A stretch of DNA of 64,000 nt from Diphasiastrum complanatum (Eukaryota; Streptophyta; Lycopodiopsida; Lycopodiales; Lycopodiaceae), in NCBI GenBank assembly GCA_029204225.1, contig CM055095.1, forward strand, positions 63,832,136 through 63,896,135. The letters are read 5' to 3'. Both the position numbers and the translations under genes were made by a program. This document shows, piece by piece, positions 44,964-56,062 of the stretch (the first letter of the stretch is position 1; the number at the start of each line of letters is the position of its first letter). The notes beneath the pieces are model-generated. The model saw only the letters and a list, made by a program, of their open reading frames with translations. It searched no databases and was not told the DNA's origin.

Positions 44964-45511
44964 AACATTATTGACATGTATATTTGGCTATACTTAATCT
45001 GATAATAGCTCTGTTTTGTTCTACGTTCATATTTGTGTCAATTTTGTTATGCTTTTCTACATTCTGTCTGACTCTTTTATTGCTCAATCTAGTAATCTGT
45101 TCTTAGCAAATTATAATTAGTCTAGTTGTTGGCAACTAATATTTAGTCTTGCCTTTCGTGACTAATTCGCGACTGATTATCAATCGAGCTCAATCTAGCT
45201 CTTCGCAAATCATTTGTGACTAATAATTTGTCTAGCTGTTTGTGACAAATTATTTGTCTGATATTTTGTTGTTTGATGTTTGGCTATGTAATCAGATCGA
45301 CCGTGATTTCTCTCACTAATGTTCTGTTTGTTTCTAATAGGCATAGTCATGCTTAGGGAAAGAGTAATATAGCTCATTCCGTTGTGCACGAACACTTTCC
45401 ATTCGAGTTCGTTTCTTGTTCGAGTTTCAAGTTTGCTTCTTTTCGTGTTCATTTCTTTTTGAGCTATTTTAGTTTCTCATACTCACACACCCTCTTTCAG
45501 CTTTTCCAACA
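44778..45511 (-). mobile_element. Right arm of the inverted repeat, with an LTR-like outer end
   Basis: 44778-45261 is the inverted partner of 42422-42901. Further out, the minus strand begins TGTTGGAAAAGC at 45511, an LTR-like start, and contains GAACACGAAAAG and GAAACTCGAAC words similar to other LTRs here. The arms may therefore be two oppositely oriented copies of one element, the left one truncated by the family K LTR. Confidence 0.5.
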
Positions 45512-46512
45512 GATGGGACATCGTTTGACACGCCCATCAATGGTAGCTATTTACACAAGTATTGGCCACCTTAGTGACACAGATCCAGGATGGTGATTGA
45601 ATGTCACGAAAAGTTCATTCGCAAGGCCATCACAGCCAGATCTAGAAAAATCAAGACAGATCAAGCCAGATCCAACAAGATTCACCCAGATCTGGCAAGA
45701 TTGGAAAAGATCAAACAAGATTCAAGAGGGATCTAGAACCAGATAGGATCAACAGGGAAGCAGATCATCAAGTTGCACCAACAAGCCTCCCAATTTGCAA
45801 ATCAAAGACCTCGATCTCAAAAAACAGTGGCAAAATAAGAACAAAATTCAATAAAACTGATGGATCAGCTACCAAATATGTATCAAAACTTTCAGAGATT
45901 TACCTATAGTCAGATCTAACATGGATGCAATAGATTACCAGTTTGCAGGGGTTAAGGATCAGAAAAATCTTGAGATCTTGTCAAAAAAACACTCAAAAAG
46001 AGCATTTTTTTCATGATTTTTGGAGATCCCCTAGGAATTAGCCCTTGAAATGATGAAAATCGCTAGATTTGACTCGGATGCATCTATAAAAATCTTTGCA
46101 AGAGTTACTGATAGAAAAAATTTTGAGTGATTGCAAGCGTTCAGAAGGGCAGAATCTTCAGAACCTTTGCAGAGCATCAAGGGCATAAATAGAATCAGAG
46201 CAGTGAAATTAGTCTATCTACATGGTCTGATCTTGAAAATCCAACCACTGGAGCAAGTTGTGCGAGAATTCAATTCCTACGAGGATTGAACCCTCACAAA
46301 ACCTTCGCAGGACAATCACCTTCTGAACTCTCGCAAACTTCTCTGAGGTCTTAGAATTATGTGAAGAAGGTCCCTGCAAAAATTTGGGTGGAACTGAGTT
46401 GAAAAAAGTGGGTTTCACCTAATACGCACTCTAAAGTCTGCTATATAAGAGCTGAATTTGAGTCATTTGTCACTTTTCCTAACGAGGCTCTGCCGAATTT
46501 TTGAATAAAATT
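45512..46512. other. Gypsy-derived non-coding sequence
   Basis: 45512-45590 matches 23036-23110 in inverted orientation (GCTACCATTGATGGGCGTGTC). 46250-46360 likewise matches 22970-23040 inverted (GCGAAGGTT and GAGGGTTCA words), so this is the same Gypsy family with extra sequence between. A TATA-like CTATATAAGAGC at 46441 suggests an LTR promoter. No coding region is seen. Confidence 0.4.
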
Positions 46513-46779
46513 TTCAAGTTATGTGGTCCTATGGGCATACCTTCATTAGGTCAAGCTTTGTATTTTATTACATTCATTGATGAATACTCCCAATTTACCA
46601 GAGTCATGTTCATAAAGAACAAGTCAAAAGCATTCAATTGCTTCAAAAAATTCAAGCAATATGCTGCGAATTAGACTAGTCAAAGAATCAAGTCCCTATG
46701 GTCTGATTCAGGGGGAGAGTACTTGTCAAATGAAATGAAGGACTACCTATCTTCATGTGGCGTGCACCATCAGTTTACT
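46513..46779 (+). pseudogene. Copia integrase core fragment
   Basis: The frame reads GPMGIPSLGQALYFITFID, then FKKFKQYAAN, a TAG at 46672-46674, and SLWSDSGGEYLSNEMKDYL. These are the region around the first catalytic Asp and the second Asp block of a Copia integrase. Both ends are broken, and the Glu block is absent. Confidence 0.75.
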
Positions 46780-46896
46780 ATGTGAAGAAACTATTAGATG
46801 TGCCTAAAAATGGTTCATAGTTATGGTGCAGTAATAAGCGTTGTGATCCTACTAATGCTTGTTATAGATTAAAACAATATCTCTATCTTCTTGAAT

Positions 46897-47076
<180 letters not shown>

Positions 47077-47633
47077 CTAAGTAATCAAATCATTTGATAC
47101 AACGGAATTTGTACTTGAACTCTAGTTCAAGCATCGTTGTCTTATTTCGATTTATTGTACACACACACACACACACATACACAAGTTTACAGAGATCATG
47201 GATAACCAGAGGGTCTAGGCATGATGTAGAGTTTACAAGATAAGGCTAAACTATATAGTACGCAGATGAGAAACTAGCCAGTTACTACATAACAACATGT
47301 TCGAATGGTGAACGAGTATATATTGGATTCAATAGAGAAAGAGCTCCATTTCAAGTGGTATCATTTGACAATCAAAAGTCTCAATAGTCGATAGTGTCGA
47401 GGTTGTTGAGTCGAGTTGAGTTTGGATCATTGAGCTCAAATATTTGTTGTCAAGTAGAGTTTTGGTCTACTTTGAATAACCATATATTTTTGTAGATTGT
47501 TCGAATATGCATGTACAACTTCAAATTGTTTTAAATAATAGTTAATTTTTGTAGAATATTGTAGAGAGTGGATATTCACATTGAATACAGGAGTACTCAA
47601 AAGATGTATTTAGGTGAGTAGAAGTAAGATTAA

Positions 47634-48572
47634 ACTCCTATAGAACACCTAGTCAGACAGATCTTGATTCTACTAACAAAGTCTGCAGTTTACTTGACAA
47701 AGGATGAGAAAGAAACAAACGCAAACTCGAAACATTTTTCTTCATGATCATCCTCGAAGGATTCATGAACTTTGTCTTGCAGTCACCTCGAAAGATTCAC
47801 GAAACAATTTTTTGTAGAAGCTCGCGATTTTTCTTGTTGAAACTCAAAAGATTCGCGAACAGAATCTTGTCATGAAATATTTTGTTTCTTGTTTCAAACT
47901 TCAGATGTCACAAAATTATTGTAAACAATTCGCGAAATCTTCTGGACCCTTCTTCAAGCTCACATGTCACAAAACTGTCGCAAACAGTTCGTGAAATATT
48001 CTGAATTGCTTCTTCAAGCTCAAAGTTATCTATTGCGAACAATTTGCGAAAGACGAAAATGTTGCAAAGAGACAAGTGTCGCGAAACACGAAGCTGAGAC
48101 GAAGCGATGGACTGTCGCGAATAATTCACAAACAGAATTTATTCGACCCTGGAAACAGAGCGTCTATTTGAATATCAATCGTCATAAACGATTAGATATC
48201 TACTGTTACAACATTAAAAGGCCAAAAGACCTACAAATAAAAGGCCAAAAGACCTGTCCTATAGCAATATAAATACATGTGCACTACTCGTAACTCACTC
48301 ACTCAATCAGAAACACAACAACGAGATAAGACAGCAAGAGATGTATATTGATGATTCAGATTCAGAATTATAAAAATTCATTTTTGATCAATAATTTCTT
48401 GTCTAATTATCTAAAATTGTCTCTTATTTTTGCACGCATATTCAATCAGAGCAAATACTGTTCTATTAGTACATAGATTAGATACAGACCTGATTGAAGA
48501 CACTAATATTAGTTTGATTTATTCAAACTTTCATCGTGTTCTCTGTGGAAGAATAATTACTATTTTTCTACA
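47634..48572 (+). mobile_element. 5' LTR of Copia element B2, inverted from its 3' half
   Basis: The LTR runs from TATAGAACACC (47639, the usual TG mutated to TA) to TTTTTCTACA. It is preceded by ACTCC (47634-47638), the reverse complement of GGAGT next to the other B2 LTR at 28055-28059. It carries TTCGCGAA-like words and duplicated AGGCCAAAAGACCT blocks (about 48217 and 48242). Confidence 0.88.
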
Positions 48573-48715
48573 GTGGTATCAAAGCTGCTGAAACTGATAT
48601 AGTGGTATCAGAGCTTACGAAATTAAAACTGATACAGTGGTATCAGAGCATACATGGTCAAAGTTGATACAGTGATATCAAAATGAATTAGAGTCGATAC
48701 AGTAGTATCTGCGCA
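48573..48715 (+). promoter_or_regulatory. Primer-binding site repeated five times
   Basis: TGGTATCAAAGC at 48574, TGGTATCAGAGC at 48603 and 48638, then decayed copies at 48673 (TGATATCAAAAT) and 48703 (TAGTATCTGCGC). Each is preceded by GATAYAG. Spacing is 29-35 bases. Related element B1 has a single copy. Confidence 0.85.
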
Positions 48716-48759
48716 TCCCTCTCAAAAAGCCACTATCTGGAGTTATTCAGAAATAGAAG

Positions 48760-49239
48760 ATGTTGTCGATCAGCAATATTCAGGCTAAGATCACTACGAT
48801 CTTGGATCCAGAAGGTTCAAACTACTTGATTTGAAAATTAAATACTTCACTCTTATTGAAGGGCAAAGGTCTATGATAATGGGTAGAACCAATAGAGGAG
48901 AAGCCAGTAGCTACTCCTGGTAAAGAACTTCGAGAATGGAGTTTAAAAAATGACAAAGCTATAGCAATTATTGCGTCTTCAGAGCATGACAATATAATGC
49001 TAGATCTTACATCAATTTTGAACGCAAAAGATTTATGGGAAGAATTGCAAACCAAGAATGAGACTCGATCTCGTAATCAGATCATGTTCTTGGAAGACCA
49101 ATTAACTTACCTACAGTGGGACGAGAAAGACTTGAACACATTCATGCAAAAGATAAAAGACCTGTTTATTTCCCTGCAGAATTCTGGTGCAGAAAATACA
49201 ATTTCCAAGGAAAAACAGCTTGGTTATTTTCTTCGAGTA
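48760..49239 (+). pseudogene. Copia gag N-terminal half (element B2)
   Basis: Starts at ATG 48760 (MLSISNIQAKITTIL). It has stops in the first 60 codons, then a clean frame from about 48997 (NAKDLWEELQTKNETRSRNQ) to QLGYFLR. At 49240 it meets the end of the element A LTR. The missing remainder corresponds to 30665-31348. The two gag parts lack about 31 bases between them compared with element B1. Confidence 0.85.
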
Positions 49240-50095
49240 TGATAAAATTTCAGTTTTAGGACATTAATGATTATACTTAACAATCATAAAGAGTTATTGG
49301 TTGCTTAATCAATGGATCTATCAAGTTCTACACTTTAGATATTGATCTACATTCACTACACTTAGATTTAGGCAAGAGCAATGGATCAAATCTTCATAAA
49401 CAAGTAAGAGCGGCCTCACACGTGTGGAGTCCACTGTACGACCTACACCTGAAACAACAAGTACTTTGGTTCTTGATAGCAATCATTCAATAAAATCACA
49501 ATTCTATTGACTTGAAATCTCACAAAAGTGTAGAATGCAAAAGTCTCATCAATCTCATTAGCAAAATGATGATCCTTTTATGGATCAAGTACATCCACGA
49601 GTCTGGTACAGTCCAGCAGGTCTTCACACATGTGAAAAGTGCCACATCACTCGGATCTATCCATTTGATCCATCCTTGATTCTTATCCAAAGTTAACCTT
49701 CTAGAATATGGCTAAAATCCAAAGAGCTAGTCTCCTAGAATATAGGAATATTCCCTACAAGAAAGGATCTAAATAAAATGGTCAACTCTTATCTTCTAGA
49801 ACTCTATACACACGTGTGAACATCCACTTGCCACGTGGGAGTATTTACTCATGCACATGCAATGATAAGCTAACTTCTAGGTGACTAGTCAACTTGACTA
49901 AAAACTAGTCATATCATGTTCACACTTGACTTGATTGATACAAAATCAAAGTAGATATTTACAAATATGAAAAGTACATTCTTTCACACGTGGGAATAGG
50001 CTCCACATGTGTGAAATCAGATCATGAACATTGTACTCATGATTGATCTTTATTTACAATAAAAAATGACAAGTGAGAAGTGACAATTTTCAACA
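49240..50095 (-). mobile_element. 3' LTR of Copia element A (inverted)
   Basis: On the minus strand it runs TGTTGAAAATTG to TTTTATCA (856 bp) after a purine tract GAAGTGAGGAGGAG (50096-50109). It matches 31333-32193 end to end. Two exact CACACGTGTG palindromes remain (49417, 49809); other sites have become CACATGTG variants. Confidence 0.92.
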
Positions 50096-50108
50096 CTCCT
50101 CCTCACTT

Positions 50109-50745
50109 CTAACTTGGCAAATCTAATGTACATCTATCTACAATTCCAAGAGCATATCTTAACTTGTAAAATGGACCTTTGGACAATGGCTTGGTTGAGA
50201 TATCAGCTACGCATTCGGATGATGGTACATGATGTAGTTGCACCTCCTTGGATTGTACCTTCTCCCTCACAAAGTGGTGAGCTATCTCAATATGCTTTGT
50301 TCTAGCATGGAAGATAGGATTGGAAGCAATTTGTTGAGAAGCTTGATTGTCAAAATATATGTAAGGGATCTCCTCGGCCTTTAGCACATGTAGCTCCATC
50401 AAGACTCTTCTTAGCCATAGGAGCTCTTTAGTTGTTGAAGTCAATGCCTTGTACTCGACTTCACAAGAAGATAGTGAGATAGTATCTTGCTTTTTGGAAA
50501 GCCAAGATATTACTCCTCCACAAAGGAATGTTGCAAATGCACTAATGGACTTTCTATCCATCTTGTCACCTACAAAATCTGAATCCGAGTAGGCTCTCAA
50601 GTGCAAGTTAGATCCTTCATAAAGTATGCGAAAAAATCTAGTACTAGATAATATCTAAGCACTCTCTTGGCACTTTTCCAATGATGCACCCACATGCATT
50701 TAATATTGAATTGCAATGACATGTGGATTAGATGATGCTACCAGG
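50109..50745 (-). pseudogene. Copia RNase H (element A), inverted
   Basis: The frame from about 50606 reads LRAYSDSDFVGD, WLSKKQDTISLSSCEVEY, DNQASQQIASN and TKHIEIAHHFVREK, a complete Copia RNase H. Upstream to about 50745 the RT-RNase H linker (HHWKSAKRVLRY) is visible with a frameshift and a stop. It supplies the part missing from element A at 36050. The two ends overlap by about 25 bases that align poorly. Confidence 0.85.
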
Positions 50746-50773
50746 CGCAGTAGGCATCGCCTTCGACAATTGA

Positions 50774-51523
50774 AAGCAACCATGGGACAAGGACGACTTT
50801 CTTTGGTTATTGGCCCAGCTCTCTATCGAGCAGAAAGGATGTCTCCGCTGGGGCATAATTCAGGGTAAATTCCAGGTTGTGCCTTTTGGTTCAACAGAGA
50901 TATACATAGGCTCTTCTGCTATGTATGCTGTTGAATACATTCGAATCAAAGAATTCCAATTTTTGTAGAACGAAGACAATAAGCGACATTTTTGGAAGCA
51001 AAAATCGCAGTTTCAACTGTACAAACCACAAATTGTTGCGGATCTAGGTGCTTTTGATGATGCAGGGTTGCTGATCAATGTAAATATGGCCTATCCTGAA
51101 CTTTTCAGTCTTTACGTGGATTGGGAGCGAAATCTTGCATATTATTTTGCAAAGATTCGACACAATCTGCAAAATCGAAGAAAGTCAATTCGCTATAAGC
51201 AATTCCGTACATATTCATTTTGGCAGTTTGGAACTTTCGCGGCAAAGACATTGTTTTTCATTCAGAATCTTTATGTTAAAAGCAATTTCATATGATTTTC
51301 AGTTCGATGTTGTAAAGAAATCACACTACGTAGTGATTTAGATGTAGATAGAAAGTCAACTCAGGAGCTGTTTGATGGAATCTTGCTCCCGGTTAAGCTT
51401 CAAAAATTTGGCAACCTACCAGTTGGCCGTTATACGAAATCCAAGGAAGACTTGTTGTTGATTGAGGCTCAACAAAATCTGGAATTCTCCCAAAAGCTAC
51501 ATGATGAATTGAATGCTTCGTAA
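50774..51523 (+). pseudogene. Unrecognised 250-codon pseudogene
   Basis: One phase stays open for 250 codons with only two internal stops (TAG near 50969, TGA at 51293) and ends at TAA 51521. Residue use is protein-like: DKDDFLWLLAQLSIEQKG, RWGIIQGKFQVVPFG, then FSLYVDWERNLAYYFAKI and FWQFGTFAAKTLFF, and a hydrophilic end. I see no zinc knuckle, DSG, D-D-E or YVDD motif. It abuts the inversion breakpoint. It might be a gag or another structural protein of an unfamiliar element, or a host gene remnant. Confidence 0.5.
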
Positions 51524-52423
51524 ATATTTATTCTTGCATCTGTCGTGGTGATGTTTCTAAATGTGATATTGAATCCAGATTTTTAAAGTTTGACGATGTT
51601 TTGAAGATTGATTCTAGTTCTTATTAACAATTCAAAGATCAAATCAAATCATCTATTTAAAGAAACAACAAAGACACATATTCTCTAAGACGAAGAAATA
51701 TCTATAGGACAAAACATATGAAGAAATATCTTTTCACCTTAACAAAAATCTGAAGAGCAAGAATGTTTCGTGAATAATCCTCAAAATGAAGATGATATGT
51801 TCACGAGGATGTTTCACATTTGAGGAAGGGGATATGTGATGCCACGAAATTGTTAAATATTGAATATCAACATAAATATGGCATGATATACTCGAAAATA
51901 AAGATATCATCCAGATAAATATAAATCATGAAGAGGCCTAAGTCATTTTTCGAGAATATATCTCCTAAGTACTTGCCTTGTATTTAAGGGCAAGACCTTT
52001 AAAAGGAAAGACATTGTCTTGGATAGCCTTTACTAGGTCGTCCACGCGAAACGACTAGATATGAAAAGACATGTTAAACTAGAGTAATTTTAAGTCAGTT
52101 AAATATACCTCTTATGGTATAATTGAACATATATTCAATCTAATTGTTAACTAGACCCTTTCACGGGAGCGACGCACCTGTTGTTTTAGAGGTGTGTTTG
52201 TTCGCCCCTCCATAGGTTATTTTGACCCAAAAGATCAAGATTTGTGTAACCATGGGTATTTAGTTATTTAGGCCATCTTAAGTTTGTCTTAAGTTCAGTT
52301 GGACCCAATTTTGGTCATCTACTGACTCGTGGGTCCTTAGGGGTCTAATTTTGTTTAGGGGCCCTATCTTGACTTTTGGGGGTGCCCTACATTTAGTAAG
52401 TGGTTAACCTTAGACTCGAAAAA
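51524..52423. other. No gene seen
   Basis: AT-rich then GT-rich sequence without motifs. No retroelement boundary could be placed. Confidence 0.3.
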
Positions 52424-53000
52424 CCCACTTGCAACCAATGGTGTGCTTGTTGGATGGAAGATCCAAAGCTCTCATGTCTTATTGGCCATCTATCTTAATA
52501 GATAGGTATGCTCTGCTGATATTGCATTCTCTGTTCTGACGTTGTGTAGTGAAAGGAACATATCCTTTATCTTTCTGATAAAGGAGGTGAGGTCTTTGCC
52601 ATCCCATTGCAAGTTTGTCAGCTGATCTTCAAGAAGCATGATCTGATCCCACTTGCAACCAATGGTGTGATTGTTGGATGGAAGATCCACAAGCTCCCAT
52701 GTCTTATTAGCCATCAAAGCATCATATTCCTCCTTCATGGCAAGGTACCATTCCTTCAAGTTGAGTGCATCATATACATCCTTTGGCTCCTCATGAGAAA
52801 TAAAATAAGCACAACTAGTGGAGTTGATTTCCACTTGCTTGCCTCTATCTTCATAGGTAAGCCTCCTAGGCTCGGATTATTCTCTTTGAGATCTCCTTGG
52901 TGAAAAGATTCGAGGTGACTCCTCCTCAATTCTGTGCAAAAAGTACAAAAAGGACCAAGAGTGGATCCTAATATGATCCTCAAGAGGGATTGGTTGTCAG
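52424..53000 (-). pseudogene. Chimera of Copia RT start and family B gag
   Basis: From about 52990 the minus strand encodes an RT N-terminal part (EWYLAMKEEYDALMANKTW, ending TIGCKW). At 52648 it switches in frame to a piece of family B gag (QIMLLEDQLTNLQWDGKD) down to about 52500. A 67-bp direct duplication (52424-52490 and 52648-52715) of the RT segment flanks the gag piece. This is a recombinant between two Copia families. Confidence 0.75.
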
Positions 53001-53039
53001 ATTACTTGATCGATCAATCTACTTCAGATTAAGATCAAT

Positions 53040-53705
53040 CTAGATCAATTCTAGACACAAAATTCTAACAAGAACAATCATTAATTGAAGGTAAGTGTAC
53101 TTTATGGTTTCACACGTGTGAAACACTGTTTGAGTACAGACTCCAACCTGAAAATCAAGTACACATTGATAGAACCTCAGAAAAATCAAAACAAATGTAG
53201 ACAAATGGAGAGAATCACTCAAAATTGCTTCCAAAACCAAGATTGGTGTCTCACATTGATTATGGCCAAATGTGGCTCTATATATACAATAAGTGGGAGC
53301 TCGTGGTACTGATCATCCCTTTGATCCCACATGTGTGAAGGTGCTTTGTCATATGATGATTCATCATGCAAAACTGACACTTGGACAAAACCTTCTATTT
53401 TGAGCACTTTTGGCCCATTTTCCTTCTATATGGAGATCTACTTGTAAATCTTCTAGAAGTCAAAATTCGTCTACTTCAGCTTATTCCACACATGTGAGCT
53501 GTCCTCTACACATGGGATGTGACACCTAACCAAAGGATGTGGCTCATGCAGCAATAGACTGATGCCATGTGTCATATGTCTAGAAAACTAGTTTTTGGCC
53601 TTTTTAGCCACTAGAACTTGAATTAATTCATATGTACAACCTATATGATTATGGTACATGACAAGTACACTATTTTCACACGTGGGAACAGGCTCCACAC
53701 ATCTG
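53040..53705 (-). mobile_element. LTR related to family A, lacking its start
   Basis: On the minus strand TGTGGAGCCTGTTCCCACGT begins a stretch resembling the element A LTR from about its base 85 onward, with a TTCAGGT block and a CACACGTGTG palindrome (53111-53120). It interrupts element C1 between the integrase (ending 53709) and the RT fragment at 52500-53000. The borders are approximate. Confidence 0.5.
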
Positions 53706-53708
53706 CGT

Positions 53709-55001
53709 TTATCTATATACAAGATTTTTGGCTCTACCAAGCTTATTTTTGCATTTTTCACAAATTCTCGACCCCATCTCTCCATGATAGTCTTCAAGGG
53801 TGATAATTGGAGTATCTTTGTGAGAATCTTTGAACTTGGCCTCCTCAAGAATGTATTTTTGATCCTCATGGAATATAACATCCCTACTCTCAATTGTAGT
53901 TGAGGTAGAGGGAACATAGATTCTGTAAGCTTTCTTGTTGGATATATATCCAACCATGATCCCTTTAATAGAAGTAGGATCATCTCTTTTCCTTGTTTCC
54001 AAGGGCACATGAACAAAGCAAGCACAACCAAAAACTCTAAGGTGATCTACCTTAGGTTTCTTCTTAAACAAGACTTCAAAAGGTGATTTTCCAGCAAGTG
54101 CATTGTCAGGTAATCTATTGCACAAATAGTTTGCACAATTTATAGCCTCACCCCAAAATTCAATACGCAAAGAAGCTTCAACTCGATTTGCTTTAGCACA
54201 TTCACATAAAGATCTGTTTTTTTTCTTAGCAACTCCATTTTGAGATGGAGAATAAGCACAAGAAACCTCTCTTTTTATTCCTTCACCTTCACAATATTCA
54301 TGAAACTTGTTGGAGATGTATTCACCTCCTCCATCACATTTTAAAGCTTTAACTTTGAGAGAAAACTGTTTCTCAACATAAGCTTTAAAGATTAGGAAGT
54401 GATAAAAAACCATAGCCTTTGAAGAAAGTAAATACAACCAAGTATATCTAGTAAAGTCATCAATAAAGGTGACAAAACATGTTGCACCACCAATACTTTT
54501 AGAAGAGCAAAAATGTACATCCGAGTGTATAAGCTCCAAAGGATGAGTAGTCTTTATAAAAGACTTCTGATATGGCTTTCTGTGTGATTTTGCAATAGCA
54601 CAAGCCTCACAAGGCTTGAAATCTTTGGAAAGAGATTTTGGAAGACCAATTGCCTTCACTTTCTTGACCATAGAAGACATAGATTTAAAGTTAGGATGCC
54701 CCAGCCTTCTATGCCACAACTCCTCCTTAGATAACAAAGCAACTTCACAAAGGTTTCCATTCTCATAAGAATTCAACTTAAAAATTCCACCACATCTAGA
54801 TCCATCAGCTAGGATCTCATCATTTTTCTTGATAAAGCCAGTATTCGAGTTGAACTTTACATCACGACCATTATCAAGCAACTTTCCCACACTAATCACG
54901 TTCTTTGTAAGTTTTGGAATGAAAAGAACATTAGAAAGTGCAAGAAATTTTGAAGAAGCAAGTTTCAATGAAATGTTGCCAATTCTTTCTATATAGAGCA
55001 C
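53709..55001 (-). pseudogene. Copia integrase (element C1)
   Basis: A 430-codon frame without stops has the HHCC zinc region (LWHRRLGHPNFKS, then CEACAIAKSH), and the core with HSDVHFCSS and KCDGGGEYIS. The third catalytic residue is changed: the usual NGVAERKN reads NGVAKKKN, so Glu is Lys. The C-terminal part (FGCACFVHVPLE, VGYISNKKAYRIY) is present. The frame ends where the family A-like LTR begins. Long open reading with a single lethal substitution suggests a moderately recent loss. Confidence 0.88.
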
Positions 55002-55350
55002 TCATGATCATTAGCAGTGTAAATAGATCTCTTAAGTCCTTTGTAAGGTACAATTGAGTCAAATGACTCCTTTGAACAGCACATATGTGAAGAAGCTCCA
55101 CTATCTATGTACCAAGCTCCATCTTTTTTGAAAGGTGATGAAGAAAAACTGGACACCATAAGTGATCCTCCTCCATCACTTGCAACAGAATCTTCTTCAA
55201 TCTCTTTGGAGAGATTAGCTTGCTTGAGTTGGTTTTTTTTCTTAAAGCAATTAGAGGCATAGTGCTCCTTCTTGCCATAGAAAAAACACTTCACTTTCTT
55301 CTTCTTCGTCTTTGAAGTAAAAGGATGAGATGAATCATCCTCTTCACCAT
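54989..55350 (-). pseudogene. Copia zinc knuckle and protease (element C1)
   Basis: The zinc knuckle reads CFFYGKKEHYASNC, with Tyr in place of the second Cys, followed by the protease WYIDSGASSHMC with an intact DSG. A frameshift near 54995 separates it from the integrase frame and another separates it from gag. Confidence 0.85.
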
Positions 55351-55357
55351 CTTTGTC

Positions 55358-56062
55358 TCAATCTTTGGCTTTGTCTTTGTTGGATGCTTGAGAGAGCTGG
55401 TTTTTACTCCTTCCTTTATGCTTGTCTTTGAAAAAGTGGGCTTTTTCACTTCCACCATGTTCGAGTTTGTTCATCCTGGACAATTTATAGCTTTGCCTAG
55501 ATTCTTTAGACATAAGAATTCCTTGGAGAGTTTCTAGATTAGGCAACTCCTCCTTAATGGCAAAAGATTGAACAAGATTATCATAGTCATCTCTCAAGCC
55601 ATTTAAAATGACTTGAACTAGCTCATCTTGGTTAATAGTAACACCAACACAGGAAAGCTCTCTATGTAAATTTTTAATTCTCAGAACATAGTTTGATGCA
55701 CTATCTTCACTTCTTTGGAAACTTTGGAAAATCAGATTCCTAAGAGTGAGTATTCTAGAAGTATTCTTTGCTTCATAGATGGACTTAAGTGTATCCCAAG
55801 CTTCTTTGGCTGTAGTGCAAGATCCTATCTCTCTCAAAATTTCATTAGATACATTCATCTTAATGAAATGTAGAGCCATTCTAGCTCTCTTCCTATACTT
55901 AGGAATTTCAGCCTGTGCTTGAGGATCCTCCTCAACACCAAGCACAATGTCCATAACATCCTAGAGTATCAAAATAGACTCCATTTTGCACTTCCAAATT
56001 GAGTAATTAGAAGTGTTTAGTCTTTCATTTGCTTCCAGAAGATATCCTCCCAGAGGTGCCAT
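55358..56062 (-). pseudogene. Copia gag (element C1)
   Basis: Starts at ATG 56062 (MAPLGGYLLEANERLNTSNY). A stop at about 55961 falls just before DVMDIVLGVEEDPQ, after which 198 codons are open (ALHFIKMNVSNEILREIG, VLRIKNLHRELS). It is the same gag type as elements A, G and C2, with the YSIWK and NTSR motifs. Confidence 0.88.
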
